Below are positions 17,268-25,038 of a DNA stretch of 29,231 nt, one piece after another. The DNA is from JBMYTN01 sp049604415 (GTDB lineage Bacteria; Pseudomonadota; Alphaproteobacteria; Rhodospirillales; Rhodospirillaceae), in NCBI GenBank assembly GCA_049604415.1, contig JBMYTN010000051.1, positions 1-29,231 of the forward strand. Direction: 5' to 3'. Numbering within the stretch: the first letter of the stretch is position 1; every line of letters starts with the position of its first letter. Both the position numbers and the translations under genes were made by a program. The notes beneath the pieces are model-generated. The model had not been told where the DNA came from, did not search any database, and worked only from the letters and a program-made list of their open reading frames with translations.

Positions 17268-18191
17268 ATGACAGGACCCCTCACTTCTTCTGATCTGCCG
17301 CTGGCCAACAGCGCCGGGCTGCGGTTTTTGGTCGTTGATGGCAACACCCAAGCCACCAATGACCGGCTCGCGCGCGATGGGCGCATGACCTATGGCGAAC
17401 TCTATGCCGGTCACTTGCGCGACCTGACCGACCAGCCCGAGATCCACATCCTGACCCCCAGCGAGCAGGGGGCTGCCTTGCCCAAGGGCATGCGCCTGGA
17501 GGATGCCGATGGCGTGTTCTGGACCGGCTCGGCGCTGAACTTCTATGACGGCGGCCCGGAAATCGAAAACCAATTGGCGCTCTCCAAAGCGGTGTTTGAC
17601 GCCGGGGTGCCCTATCTCGGCCTGTGTTGGGGCCTGCAAATCGCTGCCGTGGCCGCAGGCGGCACGGTGCGGCGCAATCCCCAAGGGCGCGAAGCCATCC
17701 TCGCCAGCGGCCTGCACGCCACCGAGGCCGGGCGGACCCACCCCCTGCTGTCTGGCCGCTCCGGCGGCTGGAGCGCCTTTGCGGTGCATTTGGACGAGGT
17801 CGAAACTCTGCCCCCGGATTGCACCGTCCTGGCCCATAATGGCACCTCGGCGGTGCAGGCTGCCGAGATCCGACATGGCAAGGGCGTGTTTTGGGGCGTG
17901 CAATACCACCCGGATCTGGATTGCGGCACCATGGCCCATATCTGCCGCCGCATGGAGCCGGAGCTGGTCGCTGAGGGCACCTTTGTTGATTCCGCCACCA
18001 CGGCCTCGGCCATTGATGCCCTGGAGGCGCTGCACAGCGCCGAGCTGGAGGATGGGTGGCCGACCGATCCGGACCATGCCGAGAAGGCAAAAATCCTTGG
18101 CCTGACAAGAGACACCCTTGACGCGGGCCGCCGTCGCCTCGAAATCACGAATTGGTTGCGCGCCCAGGTCCTTCCCCGAAAAGGGCAGTAA
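17268..18191 (+). CDS. Class I glutamine amidotransferase domain protein
   Basis: A cytoplasmic protein of 307 residues with a class I GATase fold, which in its relatives releases ammonia from glutamine for a partner reaction. The nucleophile is Cys120 in YLGLCWGLQ and the oxyanion region is DGVFWTGSA. His214 in VQYHPDLD is the second triad residue, but the usual Glu two residues later is Asp216. No synthase domain is fused. The C-terminal segment (about 240-307) is helical. The start has AAGGACC upstream. The real acceptor is not evident, and GMP-synthase-like or gamma-glutamyl-hydrolase-like roles are both possible. Confidence 0.88.
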   Translation: MTGPLTSSDLPLANSAGLRFLVVDGNTQATNDRLARDGRMTYGELYAGHLRDLTDQPEIHILTPSEQGAALPKGMRLEDADGVFWTGSALNFYDGGPEIENQLALSKAVFDAGVPYLGLCWGLQIAAVAAGGTVRRNPQGREAILASGLHATEAGRTHPLLSGRSGGWSAFAVHLDEVETLPPDCTVLAHNGTSAVQAAEIRHGKGVFWGVQYHPDLDCGTMAHICRRMEPELVAEGTFVDSATTASAIDALEALHSAELEDGWPTDPDHAEKAKILGLTRDTLDAGRRRLEITNWLRAQVLPRKGQ

Positions 18192-18197
18192 ACCAAA

Positions 18198-18215
18198 CCG
18201 ACCCGACAGGGTCGG
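18198..18215. repeat. Hairpin between amidotransferase and cyclase
   Basis: A perfect 7-bp stem CCGACCC / GGGTCGG with loop GACA starts 7 bases after the amidotransferase stop. No T-run follows. It could be a weak attenuator or a transcript stabiliser. Confidence 0.35.
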
Positions 18216-18249
18216 CAAGCCCGTTGAGGGCCGTAATGAGGAGATTTAC

Positions 18250-19533
18250 ATGCTGACGGAACACGCTTCTGACAGTGACTCACAACAGGTCGCAACAGCG
18301 CTTGAGATCGCGTCCCAACCGGCCCACCAGGATTCCGATCCCGGTGACGCGGTGATGCATTGGCTGCTGCATGAGGGCTGGGGGCTGACCTCCCCGCAGG
18401 AACTGGTGCGCCAGATTGCGGAACAGCTGATCGATGCCGGCTTGCCGATCTGGCGCATGCGGCTGACGATCCGCTATCTGCATCCGCAGCTGATCGGCAG
18501 CAGTTATACCTGGGTTGAGGACACGCCGGAGGTCGAAGAGCATCTCGCCCCCCATGGCATCCAAGACACCGAGGCCTATACCAACAGCCCCTATGCGCCG
18601 ATTTTCGATGACGGCGAGATGGAGATCCGCAGGCGTCTGGAGGTTCCGGACGACCAGCTCGACTTCCCGGTGCTCCATGACCTGAAGGAGCAAGGGGCGA
18701 CCGACTACACCGCCCGGGGCGTTGTCTTCCAGGACGGGCGGCGCAGCGCCATCACCGTGGCCACCAAACGCCCGGGCGGGTTCCCGGATCCGGGCATGGC
18801 GGTGCTCGACAAGATCATGCCGATGCTCAGCCGGGTGATCGAAACCATGGCCCTGCGCCACACCGCCCAAAGCCTGTTGGACACCTATTTGGGCCGCCAA
18901 ACCGGGCGCAAAGTGCTGGAAGGCCAGATCAAGCGCGGCGATGGCGAGACCATCGAGTCGATCATCTGGTTCTGTGACCTGCGCGACTCCACGCCCTTGG
19001 CCAAGGAGCTGGGCCAAGAGGCCTTCCTGGCCCTGCTCAATGAGTTTTTCGGCATCATGGCCGAGTCGGTTTTGGACAATGAGGGCGAGGTGCTGCGCTA
19101 TATCGGCGATGCGGTGCTGGCGATCTTCCCGCTTCCGGTCAATTACTGCCCGCAATGCGAAAAGACCCAGACCGCTGCCACCGCTGCCGCCAATGCGTTG
19201 AACGACGCCATGGCACGGATGACGGCCTGGAATGCGGAGCGGGAGGCCAAGGGCCTGCGTCCGGTATCCTTTGGCATCGGCCTGCATGTGGGTCAGGTGA
19301 TGTATGGCAATATCGGCGCGCCCTCCCGGCTGGAGTTCTCCGTGATCGGCTCGGCGGCCAATGAAGCCGCCCGCCTGGAAAGCCTGACCAAGACCCTGCA
19401 AGAACCGGCCCTGGTCTCCGACAGCTTTGTCGCCCTGCATGGTGGCAAGGACTGGCGGGGCTTGGGCCAGCACGCCCTAAAGGGCCTGGAAGCCCCGATG
19501 GCAGTCTGGGGCCTGCCGCAAAAGGCGGCCTGA
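18250..19533 (+). CDS. Soluble class III adenylate/guanylate cyclase
   Basis: A 427-residue cytoplasmic protein. An N-terminal alphaproteobacterial domain (about 35-200), probably sensory, precedes the cyclase domain (about 232-420). Metal Asp are D243 (WFCDLRDST) and D287 (YIGDAVLAIF). N and R of the catalytic helix are in GSAANEAARLE. The usual purine-contacting Lys is Arg283 (VLRYIGD). A CPQC pair (300-303) sits after the second metal motif and could be redox-sensitive. ATG 18250 is chosen because GAGGAG lies 6 bases upstream; the longer frame from 18118 would overlap the preceding gene. Confidence 0.92.
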   Translation: MLTEHASDSDSQQVATALEIASQPAHQDSDPGDAVMHWLLHEGWGLTSPQELVRQIAEQLIDAGLPIWRMRLTIRYLHPQLIGSSYTWVEDTPEVEEHLAPHGIQDTEAYTNSPYAPIFDDGEMEIRRRLEVPDDQLDFPVLHDLKEQGATDYTARGVVFQDGRRSAITVATKRPGGFPDPGMAVLDKIMPMLSRVIETMALRHTAQSLLDTYLGRQTGRKVLEGQIKRGDGETIESIIWFCDLRDSTPLAKELGQEAFLALLNEFFGIMAESVLDNEGEVLRYIGDAVLAIFPLPVNYCPQCEKTQTAATAAANALNDAMARMTAWNAEREAKGLRPVSFGIGLHVGQVMYGNIGAPSRLEFSVIGSAANEAARLESLTKTLQEPALVSDSFVALHGGKDWRGLGQHALKGLEAPMAVWGLPQKAA

Positions 19534-19559
19534 GAGTCGGCAAAACATTGGAGTGAAGT

Positions 19560-19627
19560 GGCGTCACGCGGTGGGGCTGTAAAACCCCGCCGCCATGCCA
19601 ATATGACGCCGGTTACGTTTAAACCGG
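19560..19627. promoter_or_regulatory. Nested palindromes in the MFS gene leader
   Basis: An outer 7-bp stem GGCGTCA (19560-19566) / TGACGCC (19604-19610) encloses an inner 9-bp stem GCGGTGGGG / CCCCGCCGC (19568-19576 / 19585-19593, one G-U). A third hairpin CCGGTT-N7-AACCGG (19609-19627) overlaps the outer arm by two bases, so the two could be mutually exclusive. The element lies 16-83 bases before the MFS start. This looks like a structured leader or a composite operator. It does not match a riboswitch I know. Confidence 0.4.
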
Positions 19628-19642
19628 TGGAAAGGTCCGTCT

Positions 19643-21064
19643 ATGCCCTCGGTCCTAATGTCCATTTCGTCCCTGTTGGTCGGCATGGGCATATTGCTGC
19701 TTGGCAATGGCTTGCTCGGCACCCTGGTCGGCTTGGCCCTGGCCCGGCAAAACGCCACCGCCCTGATCAGCGGCCTGGTCATGGCCGGTTATTTTCTTGG
19801 TTTGCTGCTTGGCGCGCTGCGGGCCGGGAAAATCATCGGTACCGTCGGCCATATCCGGGCGTTTTCCGCCTTCGCCTCGGTGTTTTCCGCCGCCGCCCTG
19901 GCCCATGCCTTCCTGGATGTCCCGGCCATATGGGGCCTGCTGCGCATTGCCGAGGGCTTTTGCATGGCCGGGCTGTTCATGTGCGCGGAAAGCTGGCTCA
20001 ACCACCGGGCCGAGCCGGAAAACCGGGGCACCATCCTCTCGATCTATATGATCACCGCCTATCTCAGCCAGGGCTTGGCCCAGGGCCTGCTGACCTTTGG
20101 CCAGACCGATGGTTTTGTCCTGTTCGCCACGGTCTCGATCCTGACCTCGGTCGCCTTGGTGCCCGTCGCCCTGACCCGCATGCGCCAACCGTCTTTGGTG
20201 ATGCCGAAATCCATGGGCATCAAAGCGCTCTATCGGATCTCCCCCAGCGGTCTGGCGGGCTGTTTTTGCGCCGGGCTGGTGATGGGGGTGCTCTACTCCC
20301 TGACCCCGTTGTTTGGCGAGCGGCTCGGGCTGGGCGTCGACGGGGTTGCTGCACTCATGGCCGCCGTCATTTTGGGCGGGCTGTGCCTGCAATGGCCGCT
20401 GGGCAAGCTGTCGGACCGTATGGACCGCCGCCTGATCATGGCGGGCAGCGCGTTGGGGATCCTGATCTCAAGCCTGGCACTGGTCGCCTTGTCCATGTGG
20501 GCGACTGTGGACCTCTATGGCGAGGTCGCAGGTCCGGGCCAGGAGCTGATTGTCGGGCGAGAGGGCGATATCCCGCTGTGGCAGGTGGTGCCCTTGATCA
20601 CCCTGTTTGGTGCCTTTGCCGGTTTGCTCTATCCGGTCAGCCTCGCCACGACGGCAGACTTTGTCCCTGCCGATGACATGGTCGCCGCCATGGGCGGCTT
20701 GCTGTTTGTCTATGGCCTCGGCGCGGTGCTTGGGCCCTTGGCGGCCGGGGCAGCGATGGAGATTTTGGGCCGGGCTGGTTTGTTCCTGTTCACCGGCGCG
20801 GTCTGCGTGCCCCTGGTCCTGTTTGTCTTCGCCCGCTTCCGCAGCCGCGAACTGCCCCAGGACGAAGACCGGGTCTCCTTCCAAATGGTGCCCCGGACCA
20901 CGGTAATCGCTGCCGAGCTGGATCCCCGGGTCGAAATCGATCCGCAATATGCCTTCGATTTTGATCCGGTGGAGGATAGGGTGCCCGCCCCCGAGACGCC
21001 GGAATCCCCAGAGGCCCCAGAGACCCCAGCGACCCGGCCCGATCAGGAAGCCTCGCCCGCATGA
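19643..21064 (+). CDS. MFS transporter, YcaD-like
   Basis: A 12-TM inner-membrane carrier of 473 residues. Family resemblance: RIAEGFCMAGLFMCAESWLN, then NRGTILSIYMITAYLSQG and the second-half motif LGKLSDRMDRRLI, as in YcaD-type MFS. Substrate unknown. After the last helix a cytoplasmic tail of about 75 residues carries a Pro/Glu/Thr/Ala-rich end (PAPETPESPEAPETP). AAAGG precedes the ATG. Its stop overlaps the HD gene as ATGA, so the two are likely translated together. Confidence 0.92.
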   Translation: MPSVLMSISSLLVGMGILLLGNGLLGTLVGLALARQNATALISGLVMAGYFLGLLLGALRAGKIIGTVGHIRAFSAFASVFSAAALAHAFLDVPAIWGLLRIAEGFCMAGLFMCAESWLNHRAEPENRGTILSIYMITAYLSQGLAQGLLTFGQTDGFVLFATVSILTSVALVPVALTRMRQPSLVMPKSMGIKALYRISPSGLAGCFCAGLVMGVLYSLTPLFGERLGLGVDGVAALMAAVILGGLCLQWPLGKLSDRMDRRLIMAGSALGILISSLALVALSMWATVDLYGEVAGPGQELIVGREGDIPLWQVVPLITLFGAFAGLLYPVSLATTADFVPADDMVAAMGGLLFVYGLGAVLGPLAAGAAMEILGRAGLFLFTGAVCVPLVLFVFARFRSRELPQDEDRVSFQMVPRTTVIAAELDPRVEIDPQYAFDFDPVEDRVPAPETPESPEAPETPATRPDQEASPA

Positions 21065-21714
21065 CCCCACCGCCGACCCGCGCCCCCGACATGCATGAGC
21101 GCTTGGCCGCACAAGCCCCGCGCACCTGGCAGCGCATGCTCTCGGGGCGGAAGCTCAATCTGATCAATCCCTCGCCAATGGATATCGAGATTGAGGACAT
21201 CGCCTTGGGCCTCGCCCGCAACACCCGCTGGAACGGCCAGACCTCCGGCGAGCATGGCTGGAGCGTCGCCCAGCATTCGGTGCTGGTGACCCAGCTGGTG
21301 ACCCAATTGGCTCCGAAGCGGGCCACCGCAGCGCTGCGCATGACCGCCTTGCTCCATGACGCCTCGGAATATGTCACCCACGATCTGATCACCCCGCTGA
21401 AAGCCGCCGTCGGCGATGTCTTCCGCGAGGTCGAGGACCGTCTGACCGCTGCGGTCAATATCCGCTTCGGACTGCCGGGCCAAACCGCGCCGGACGACAA
21501 GAAACTGATCAAACGGGCCGACCGGATCTCGGCGGCCACCGAGGCGGTGCAACTGGCGGGATTCCAGCCCGAGGAGCTGAAAAGTGTGCTTGGCATCCCA
21601 GAAAAGCCCCTGGAGGGTCTTGTCCTGGTGCCCTTGGCGGCCCGAGAGGCGGAAGCGGAATTCCTGCAGGAATTCAAGCGCATCGACACCGCCCTGCGTC
21701 TGGAGCAGCGCTGA
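21061..21714 (+). CDS. HD-domain phosphohydrolase, YfbR-like
   Basis: A 217-residue cytoplasmic metal-dependent hydrolase. The HD pattern is visible: H72 in SVAQHSVLV, H99-D100 in ALLHDASEY and a later Asp in KRADRIS. YfbR of E. coli is a 5'-deoxynucleotidase; this member is longer and may act on nucleotides, but the substrate is inferred. It begins inside the MFS stop (4-base overlap). Confidence 0.87.
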   Translation: MTPPPTRAPDMHERLAAQAPRTWQRMLSGRKLNLINPSPMDIEIEDIALGLARNTRWNGQTSGEHGWSVAQHSVLVTQLVTQLAPKRATAALRMTALLHDASEYVTHDLITPLKAAVGDVFREVEDRLTAAVNIRFGLPGQTAPDDKKLIKRADRISAATEAVQLAGFQPEELKSVLGIPEKPLEGLVLVPLAAREAEAEFLQEFKRIDTALRLEQR

Positions 21715-21901
21715 ACGGGCTTTGGTTCAGCAAGGCTGACCCGAAATTTTCACAAAACCACATCGATTCTCTGGTATTTTAACCAAATGGCTCGTCCAAC
21801 AGAGCCAATCAAAACGCGGCCCCCTATGAGGCGAGCCGCAAGGGAACAGACCAAGACAAGGGGTTCGCCAAAAGAGCCCCTGCGGTATCGGGGAAATGCC
21901 T

Positions 21902-22138
21902 ATGTCTGATCTTCGCGCGCCCGTTCCGTCCGAGCAAAACCGACGGACCACCCGGCCTCCGATGGCCTCTCTGCGCCTGGAAGACAATCGCGAAATCAAA
22001 TTGCCCGGCCCTTGGCTGCATTTGCTCCAAGGCGTCGAAGGCGACAGCTGGGGCAGCGCCCTGCTCCAGGGCGGCGAAGCGGCCCGGGATCAGCAAAACG
22101 CCAATCGGCGGCTGGCCGAGGTTGAGCGCCCGAAGTAA
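21902..22138 (+). CDS. Small hypothetical protein
   Basis: A 78-residue ORF with GC-rich third codon positions typical of this genome and a GGGGAA 7 bases before the ATG. It is polar at both ends, with KLPGPWLHLLQG in the middle. I recognise no domain. An antisense frame covers the same DNA but has no family signal. It sits 187 bases after the HD gene. Confidence 0.45.
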   Translation: MSDLRAPVPSEQNRRTTRPPMASLRLEDNREIKLPGPWLHLLQGVEGDSWGSALLQGGEAARDQQNANRRLAEVERPK

Positions 22139-22169
22139 GGCGCCCATGATTGTTATGCTTTAATGCATG

Positions 22170-22198
22170 TTGCGGCGCTCCCGGCATTTGCGCCGCAA
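22170..22198. terminator. Possible terminator between convergent genes
   Basis: A 9-bp perfect stem TTGCGGCGC / GCGCCGCAA with an 11-base loop, in the gap between the small plus-strand ORF and the minus-strand SMR gene. There is no real T-run. Confidence 0.35.
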
Positions 22199-22219
22199 AC
22201 GCCTGCCGCGCTATCCGCA

Positions 22220-22236
22220 TTTTGACTTCGTCAAAA
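22220..22236 (-). terminator. Hairpin directly after the SMR stop
   Basis: TTTTGAC-gaa-GTCAAAA on the minus strand, a 7-bp stem with 3-base loop, starts 4 bases past the SMR stop. It is AT-rich at its base with no further T-run, so it is a weaker terminator than that at 11366. Confidence 0.35.
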
Positions 22237-22240
22237 CGCT

Positions 22241-22558
22241 TTAATCTGCCAAGAGCTTCAGGCCGACCACACCGATCACGATCATCCCGACACAAACGAA
22301 TTTCAGCAGATCGGCAGATTCCTTGAACCAAAACACACCGATAAAGGTGATCGCGACCGTGCCCAACCCGGACCAGATCGCATAGGCCGTGGAGACCTCA
22401 ATCTTTTTCAGCGCCAAGGTCAGCAACAAAAAGCTGATGGCGTAGAAGACAAAGATCAGCACCGACGGCCCGGTGCGGGTGAAGCCCTCGGACAGCTTCA
22501 TGGACACCGTGCCTGCGATCTCAAAGGCAATGGCACCGGTCAGAATCAGCCAATGCAT
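22241..22558 (-). CDS. Small multidrug resistance (SMR) exporter
   Basis: A 105-residue inner-membrane protein with four TM helices, which works as a dimer exchanging protons for cationic drugs. The essential Glu is E13 in GAIAFEIAGTVSMKLSEGFTR, a context like EmrE/QacE rather than the guanidinium exporters. AYAIWSGLGTVAIT and a C-terminal IGVVGLKL complete the pattern. It overlaps truA by 13 bases, so it is the last gene of the def-fmt-truA block; this is an unusual partner for them. Confidence 0.95.
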   Translation of the reverse strand: MHWLILTGAIAFEIAGTVSMKLSEGFTRTGPSVLIFVFYAISFLLLTLALKKIEVSTAYAIWSGLGTVAITFIGVFWFKESADLLKFVCVGMIVIGVVGLKLLAD

Positions 22559-23328
22559 CGGTCTTCCCCCTTCTCATTCAATTTCTCGGTGGCAAAGCGC
22601 ACCGAGACAAAATAGAGCCCATCCGGCGGCGCGGTCGGCCCAGCCACGGCGCGATCCCGCGCCTCCAGGATCCGGCTGACATCATCCGGCGTCCATTTCC
22701 CGGTGCCAACAAAGCGCAATGTCCCGGCGAAATTGCGGATCTGATGGTGCAAAAAAGACCGGGCGGTGGCGGAGATCAAGACCTCCTCCCCCTCGCGGCG
22801 CACCTCCAGCCGGTCCAAGGTCTTCACCGGCGACTCCGCTTGGCATTCGGCGGCCCGGAAGGAGGAGAAATCATGCTGGCCCACCAGCCGTTGCGCGGCG
22901 GCCTGCATGACCTCTGCATCCAGGCTTTGGGAGACCCACCAAACCCGGCCCCGGGTCAGGGTCGGCGGGTCGGGTCGGTTCAAAATTCGATAGAGATAGC
23001 TGCGCTCCCGGGCGGAAAACCGGGCGTGAAAGTCTTCGCTGACTTCCTGGGCGGCGACAATCGCAATGGGATGGGGCCGCAAATGGGCGTTCAGCGCCTT
23101 GCGCACTGTCTCCGCGCCATACTCCCGGGGCAGATCCAAGTGCGCCACCTGGCCCAGCGCATGGACCCCGGCATCGGTGCGCCCGGAGCCATGGACCCGG
23201 ATTGCTTGGCCGCACAGCGCTTCGGCAGCCTCTTCCAGCGCCTGTTGAATGGAGGGGCCGTTCTCCTGGCGTTGCCAGCCCACATAGGGCCCGCCGTCAT
23301 ATTCCACGGTCAGGCAATAGCGGGGCAT
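22546..23328 (-). CDS. truA: tRNA pseudouridine synthase A
   Basis: Makes pseudouridine at positions 38-40 of the tRNA anticodon arm. It has 260 residues, normal for the family. The catalytic Asp is D52 in GSGRTDAGVHALGQ; the RNA-binding YDGGPYVGWQRQ lies near the start and FLHHQIRNFAGTL near the end. It is 9 bases after fmt and overlaps the SMR start. Confidence 0.97.
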   Translation of the reverse strand: MPRYCLTVEYDGGPYVGWQRQENGPSIQQALEEAAEALCGQAIRVHGSGRTDAGVHALGQVAHLDLPREYGAETVRKALNAHLRPHPIAIVAAQEVSEDFHARFSARERSYLYRILNRPDPPTLTRGRVWWVSQSLDAEVMQAAAQRLVGQHDFSSFRAAECQAESPVKTLDRLEVRREGEEVLISATARSFLHHQIRNFAGTLRFVGTGKWTPDDVSRILEARDRAVAGPTAPPDGLYFVSVRFATEKLNEKGEDRCIG

Positions 23329-23337
23329 GGCGGGACC

Positions 23338-24288
23338 TCAGATCAGAACCGTATCCGGCGGCAGGGGCAGACCCCGGAGGAAATCCGCCGTCTCCATCGG
23401 TCCTTTGCCCTCCCGTTGCAGCCGGATCAGGGACAGCACCCCACTACCACAGGCCACCCGCAACGCGCCGTCAGCGCTGGGCAGCACGGTTCCAGGGGGC
23501 GCGGCCTGGCCCTCGGCCTGATCAACCCGGCTGAGCAACAGCTTGATCCGCTTTTCCTTGCCGCTTTCGCCCCGATGCAGGCACCAGGCCCCGGGGAAGG
23601 GTGACAGCCCCCGAATATGCTGGTCCAGGGCACTGGCAGGCCGGGTCCAATCCACCCGGGCCTCGGCCTTCTCGATCTTATGGGCGTAGGTCACCCCGTC
23701 CTCGGGCTGGATCCGGTCCGGCAAGCTGCCCGCAGCAAGGCCGTCCAGGGCGGGCAGGATCAACCGCGCCCCGATTTCCGCTAGCCGGTCATGCAGGCTG
23801 GCCGCCGTATCCTCTGGCCCGATGGGGGTGGCTTCTTCCAGCAACATCGGACCGGTGTCCAGACCCGCCTCCATGCGCATGATGGTCACGCCGCTTTCCG
23901 GGTCTCCGGCCATGATCGAGCGCTGGATCGGGGCCGCGCCACGCCAGCGGGGCAGCAGCGAGGCATGGACATTGATGCAGCCCAGCCGGGGCAGATCGAG
24001 CACCTTCTGCGACAGGATGACACCATAGGCGGCGACGACAAACACATCGGCCTGCAGCGCCGCCAGCTCTTCGACCACCGCAGCGCGCTTCAGGCCCTTC
24101 GGGGTGCGCACCGGCAGCCCCAGAGCCTCGGCCCGGGCCTGGACCGGACAGGGCAGCAGCTTGTTGCCGCGCCCGGCGGGTTTTGGCTGCGGGGTATAAA
24201 CCGCCAGCACTCGGTGATGCTCCGCCAGGGCGTCCAACACCGGAACCGAAAAGTCCGGCGTGCCCATGAACACCACCGAAAGGCTCAC
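23338..24288 (-). CDS. fmt: Methionyl-tRNA formyltransferase
   Basis: Formylates initiator Met-tRNA from 10-formyl-tetrahydrofolate. It has 316 residues. Catalytic N106, H108 and D144 (CINVHASLLPRWRG and AGLDTGPM) match the E. coli numbering exactly. MGTPDFSVPVL starts the Rossmann part, and a C-terminal OB-like tRNA-binding domain follows from about residue 205. It overlaps def by 4 bases (ATGA). Confidence 0.98.
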   Translation of the reverse strand: MSLSVVFMGTPDFSVPVLDALAEHHRVLAVYTPQPKPAGRGNKLLPCPVQARAEALGLPVRTPKGLKRAAVVEELAALQADVFVVAAYGVILSQKVLDLPRLGCINVHASLLPRWRGAAPIQRSIMAGDPESGVTIMRMEAGLDTGPMLLEEATPIGPEDTAASLHDRLAEIGARLILPALDGLAAGSLPDRIQPEDGVTYAHKIEKAEARVDWTRPASALDQHIRGLSPFPGAWCLHRGESGKEKRIKLLLSRVDQAEGQAAPPGTVLPSADGALRVACGSGVLSLIRLQREGKGPMETADFLRGLPLPPDTVLI

Positions 24289-24806
24289 GCCGAAACGTCC
24301 TGGAGCTTTTTGGTCTTCTTCAGCTTGCGCAGGATCATATTGCGCTTCAACGACGACAGATGGTCGATGAACAAAATGCCCTCCAGATGGTCCATCTCAT
24401 GCTGGATCACCACCGCCAGCAGGCCATTGGCGTCCATGGTTTGCACCACATTGTTCTGGTCGCGATAGCGCAGCTGGATCGAGGCCGGACGGTTCACCGA
24501 CTCATAAAACTCCGGCACCGACAGGCAGCCCTCGTCATAGGGCTTGGTGTCCTCCGACGCCCACAGGATCTCCGGATCGGCGATCAGATAGGGCTCGGGC
24601 TTGGCACCCTCCCGGGCCGCATCCACCACGATGACGCGCTTGGACACCCCAACCTGGGGTGCCGCCAACCCGATCCCGGGGGCGTCATACATGGTTTCGA
24701 GCATGTCATCCATCAGCTGGGCGATCTCGGCATCCACCTGACCGACCGGCTCGGCTTTGATCTTCAAGCGCGGATCCGGCGCGGTGAGGATCGGCAACAG
24801 GGCCAT
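24285..24806 (-). CDS. def: Peptide deformylase
   Basis: Removes the formyl group from nascent proteins, undoing the Fmt reaction. Three motifs are intact: GIGLAAPQVG, EGCLSVPE (C94) and QHEMDHLEG (H136, E137, H140), the Fe/Zn site. The length of 173 residues is normal. ATG 24806 is preferred, with AAGGA 9 bases upstream; the in-frame TTG at 24824 would add six residues. First gene of the block. Confidence 0.98.
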   Translation of the reverse strand: MALLPILTAPDPRLKIKAEPVGQVDAEIAQLMDDMLETMYDAPGIGLAAPQVGVSKRVIVVDAAREGAKPEPYLIADPEILWASEDTKPYDEGCLSVPEFYESVNRPASIQLRYRDQNNVVQTMDANGLLAVVIQHEMDHLEGILFIDHLSSLKRNMILRKLKKTKKLQDVSA

Positions 24807-24960
24807 GATTTGTGTTCCTTGCAAGCGAGGCCGTGAACTGAGGAATTAAGGCCGCGCCCGCCAGCGGTCAAGCGCGGAAGCAACGGCAAAACCCCTTGAG
24901 AGCATAGGTTTTCCGCCGGTTCTGCCTGCTCAGCCACGCGCTTTGGTGGTCTGCTGCAGT

Positions 24961-25000
24961 GCAAATACCGCTTTTTTGGCACAAATCCCCGCCCTATACT
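24961..25000 (+). promoter_or_regulatory. Possible promoter for the nucleoside transporter
   Basis: A good -10 TATACT (24995-25000) lies 38 bases before the ATG, with a T-rich -35 (TTTTTT) 17 bases upstream. The TGGCAC nearby resembles a sigma-54 -24 element, but the GC at -12 is one base out of register. Confidence 0.3.
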
Positions 25001-25038
25001 CCGCCCCCGATTGGTTGAGGCATTTAAGGGAGTCGGCC

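Noticed and set aside
17253..18218. 321-residue minus-strand ORF opposite the amidotransferase
   Set aside because: The plus strand carries GATase motifs; the antisense frame carries none.
18280..19473. 397-residue minus-strand ORF opposite the soluble cyclase
   Set aside because: Antisense shadow of a gene with clear catalytic motifs; no family features.
19609..19627. Mini-ykkC (guanidine-II) riboswitch, because one loop has ACG
   Set aside because: That class needs two similar hairpins with ACGR loops; only one loop has ACG and the other hairpin differs.
19558..20676. 372-residue plus-strand frame overlapping the MFS gene
   Set aside because: Out-of-frame reading of the transporter, rich in Arg/Gly/Pro with no membrane helices.
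24975..24991. Sigma-54 promoter before the nucleoside transporter
   Set aside because: TGGCAC is present, but the GC of the -12 element is one base out of register.
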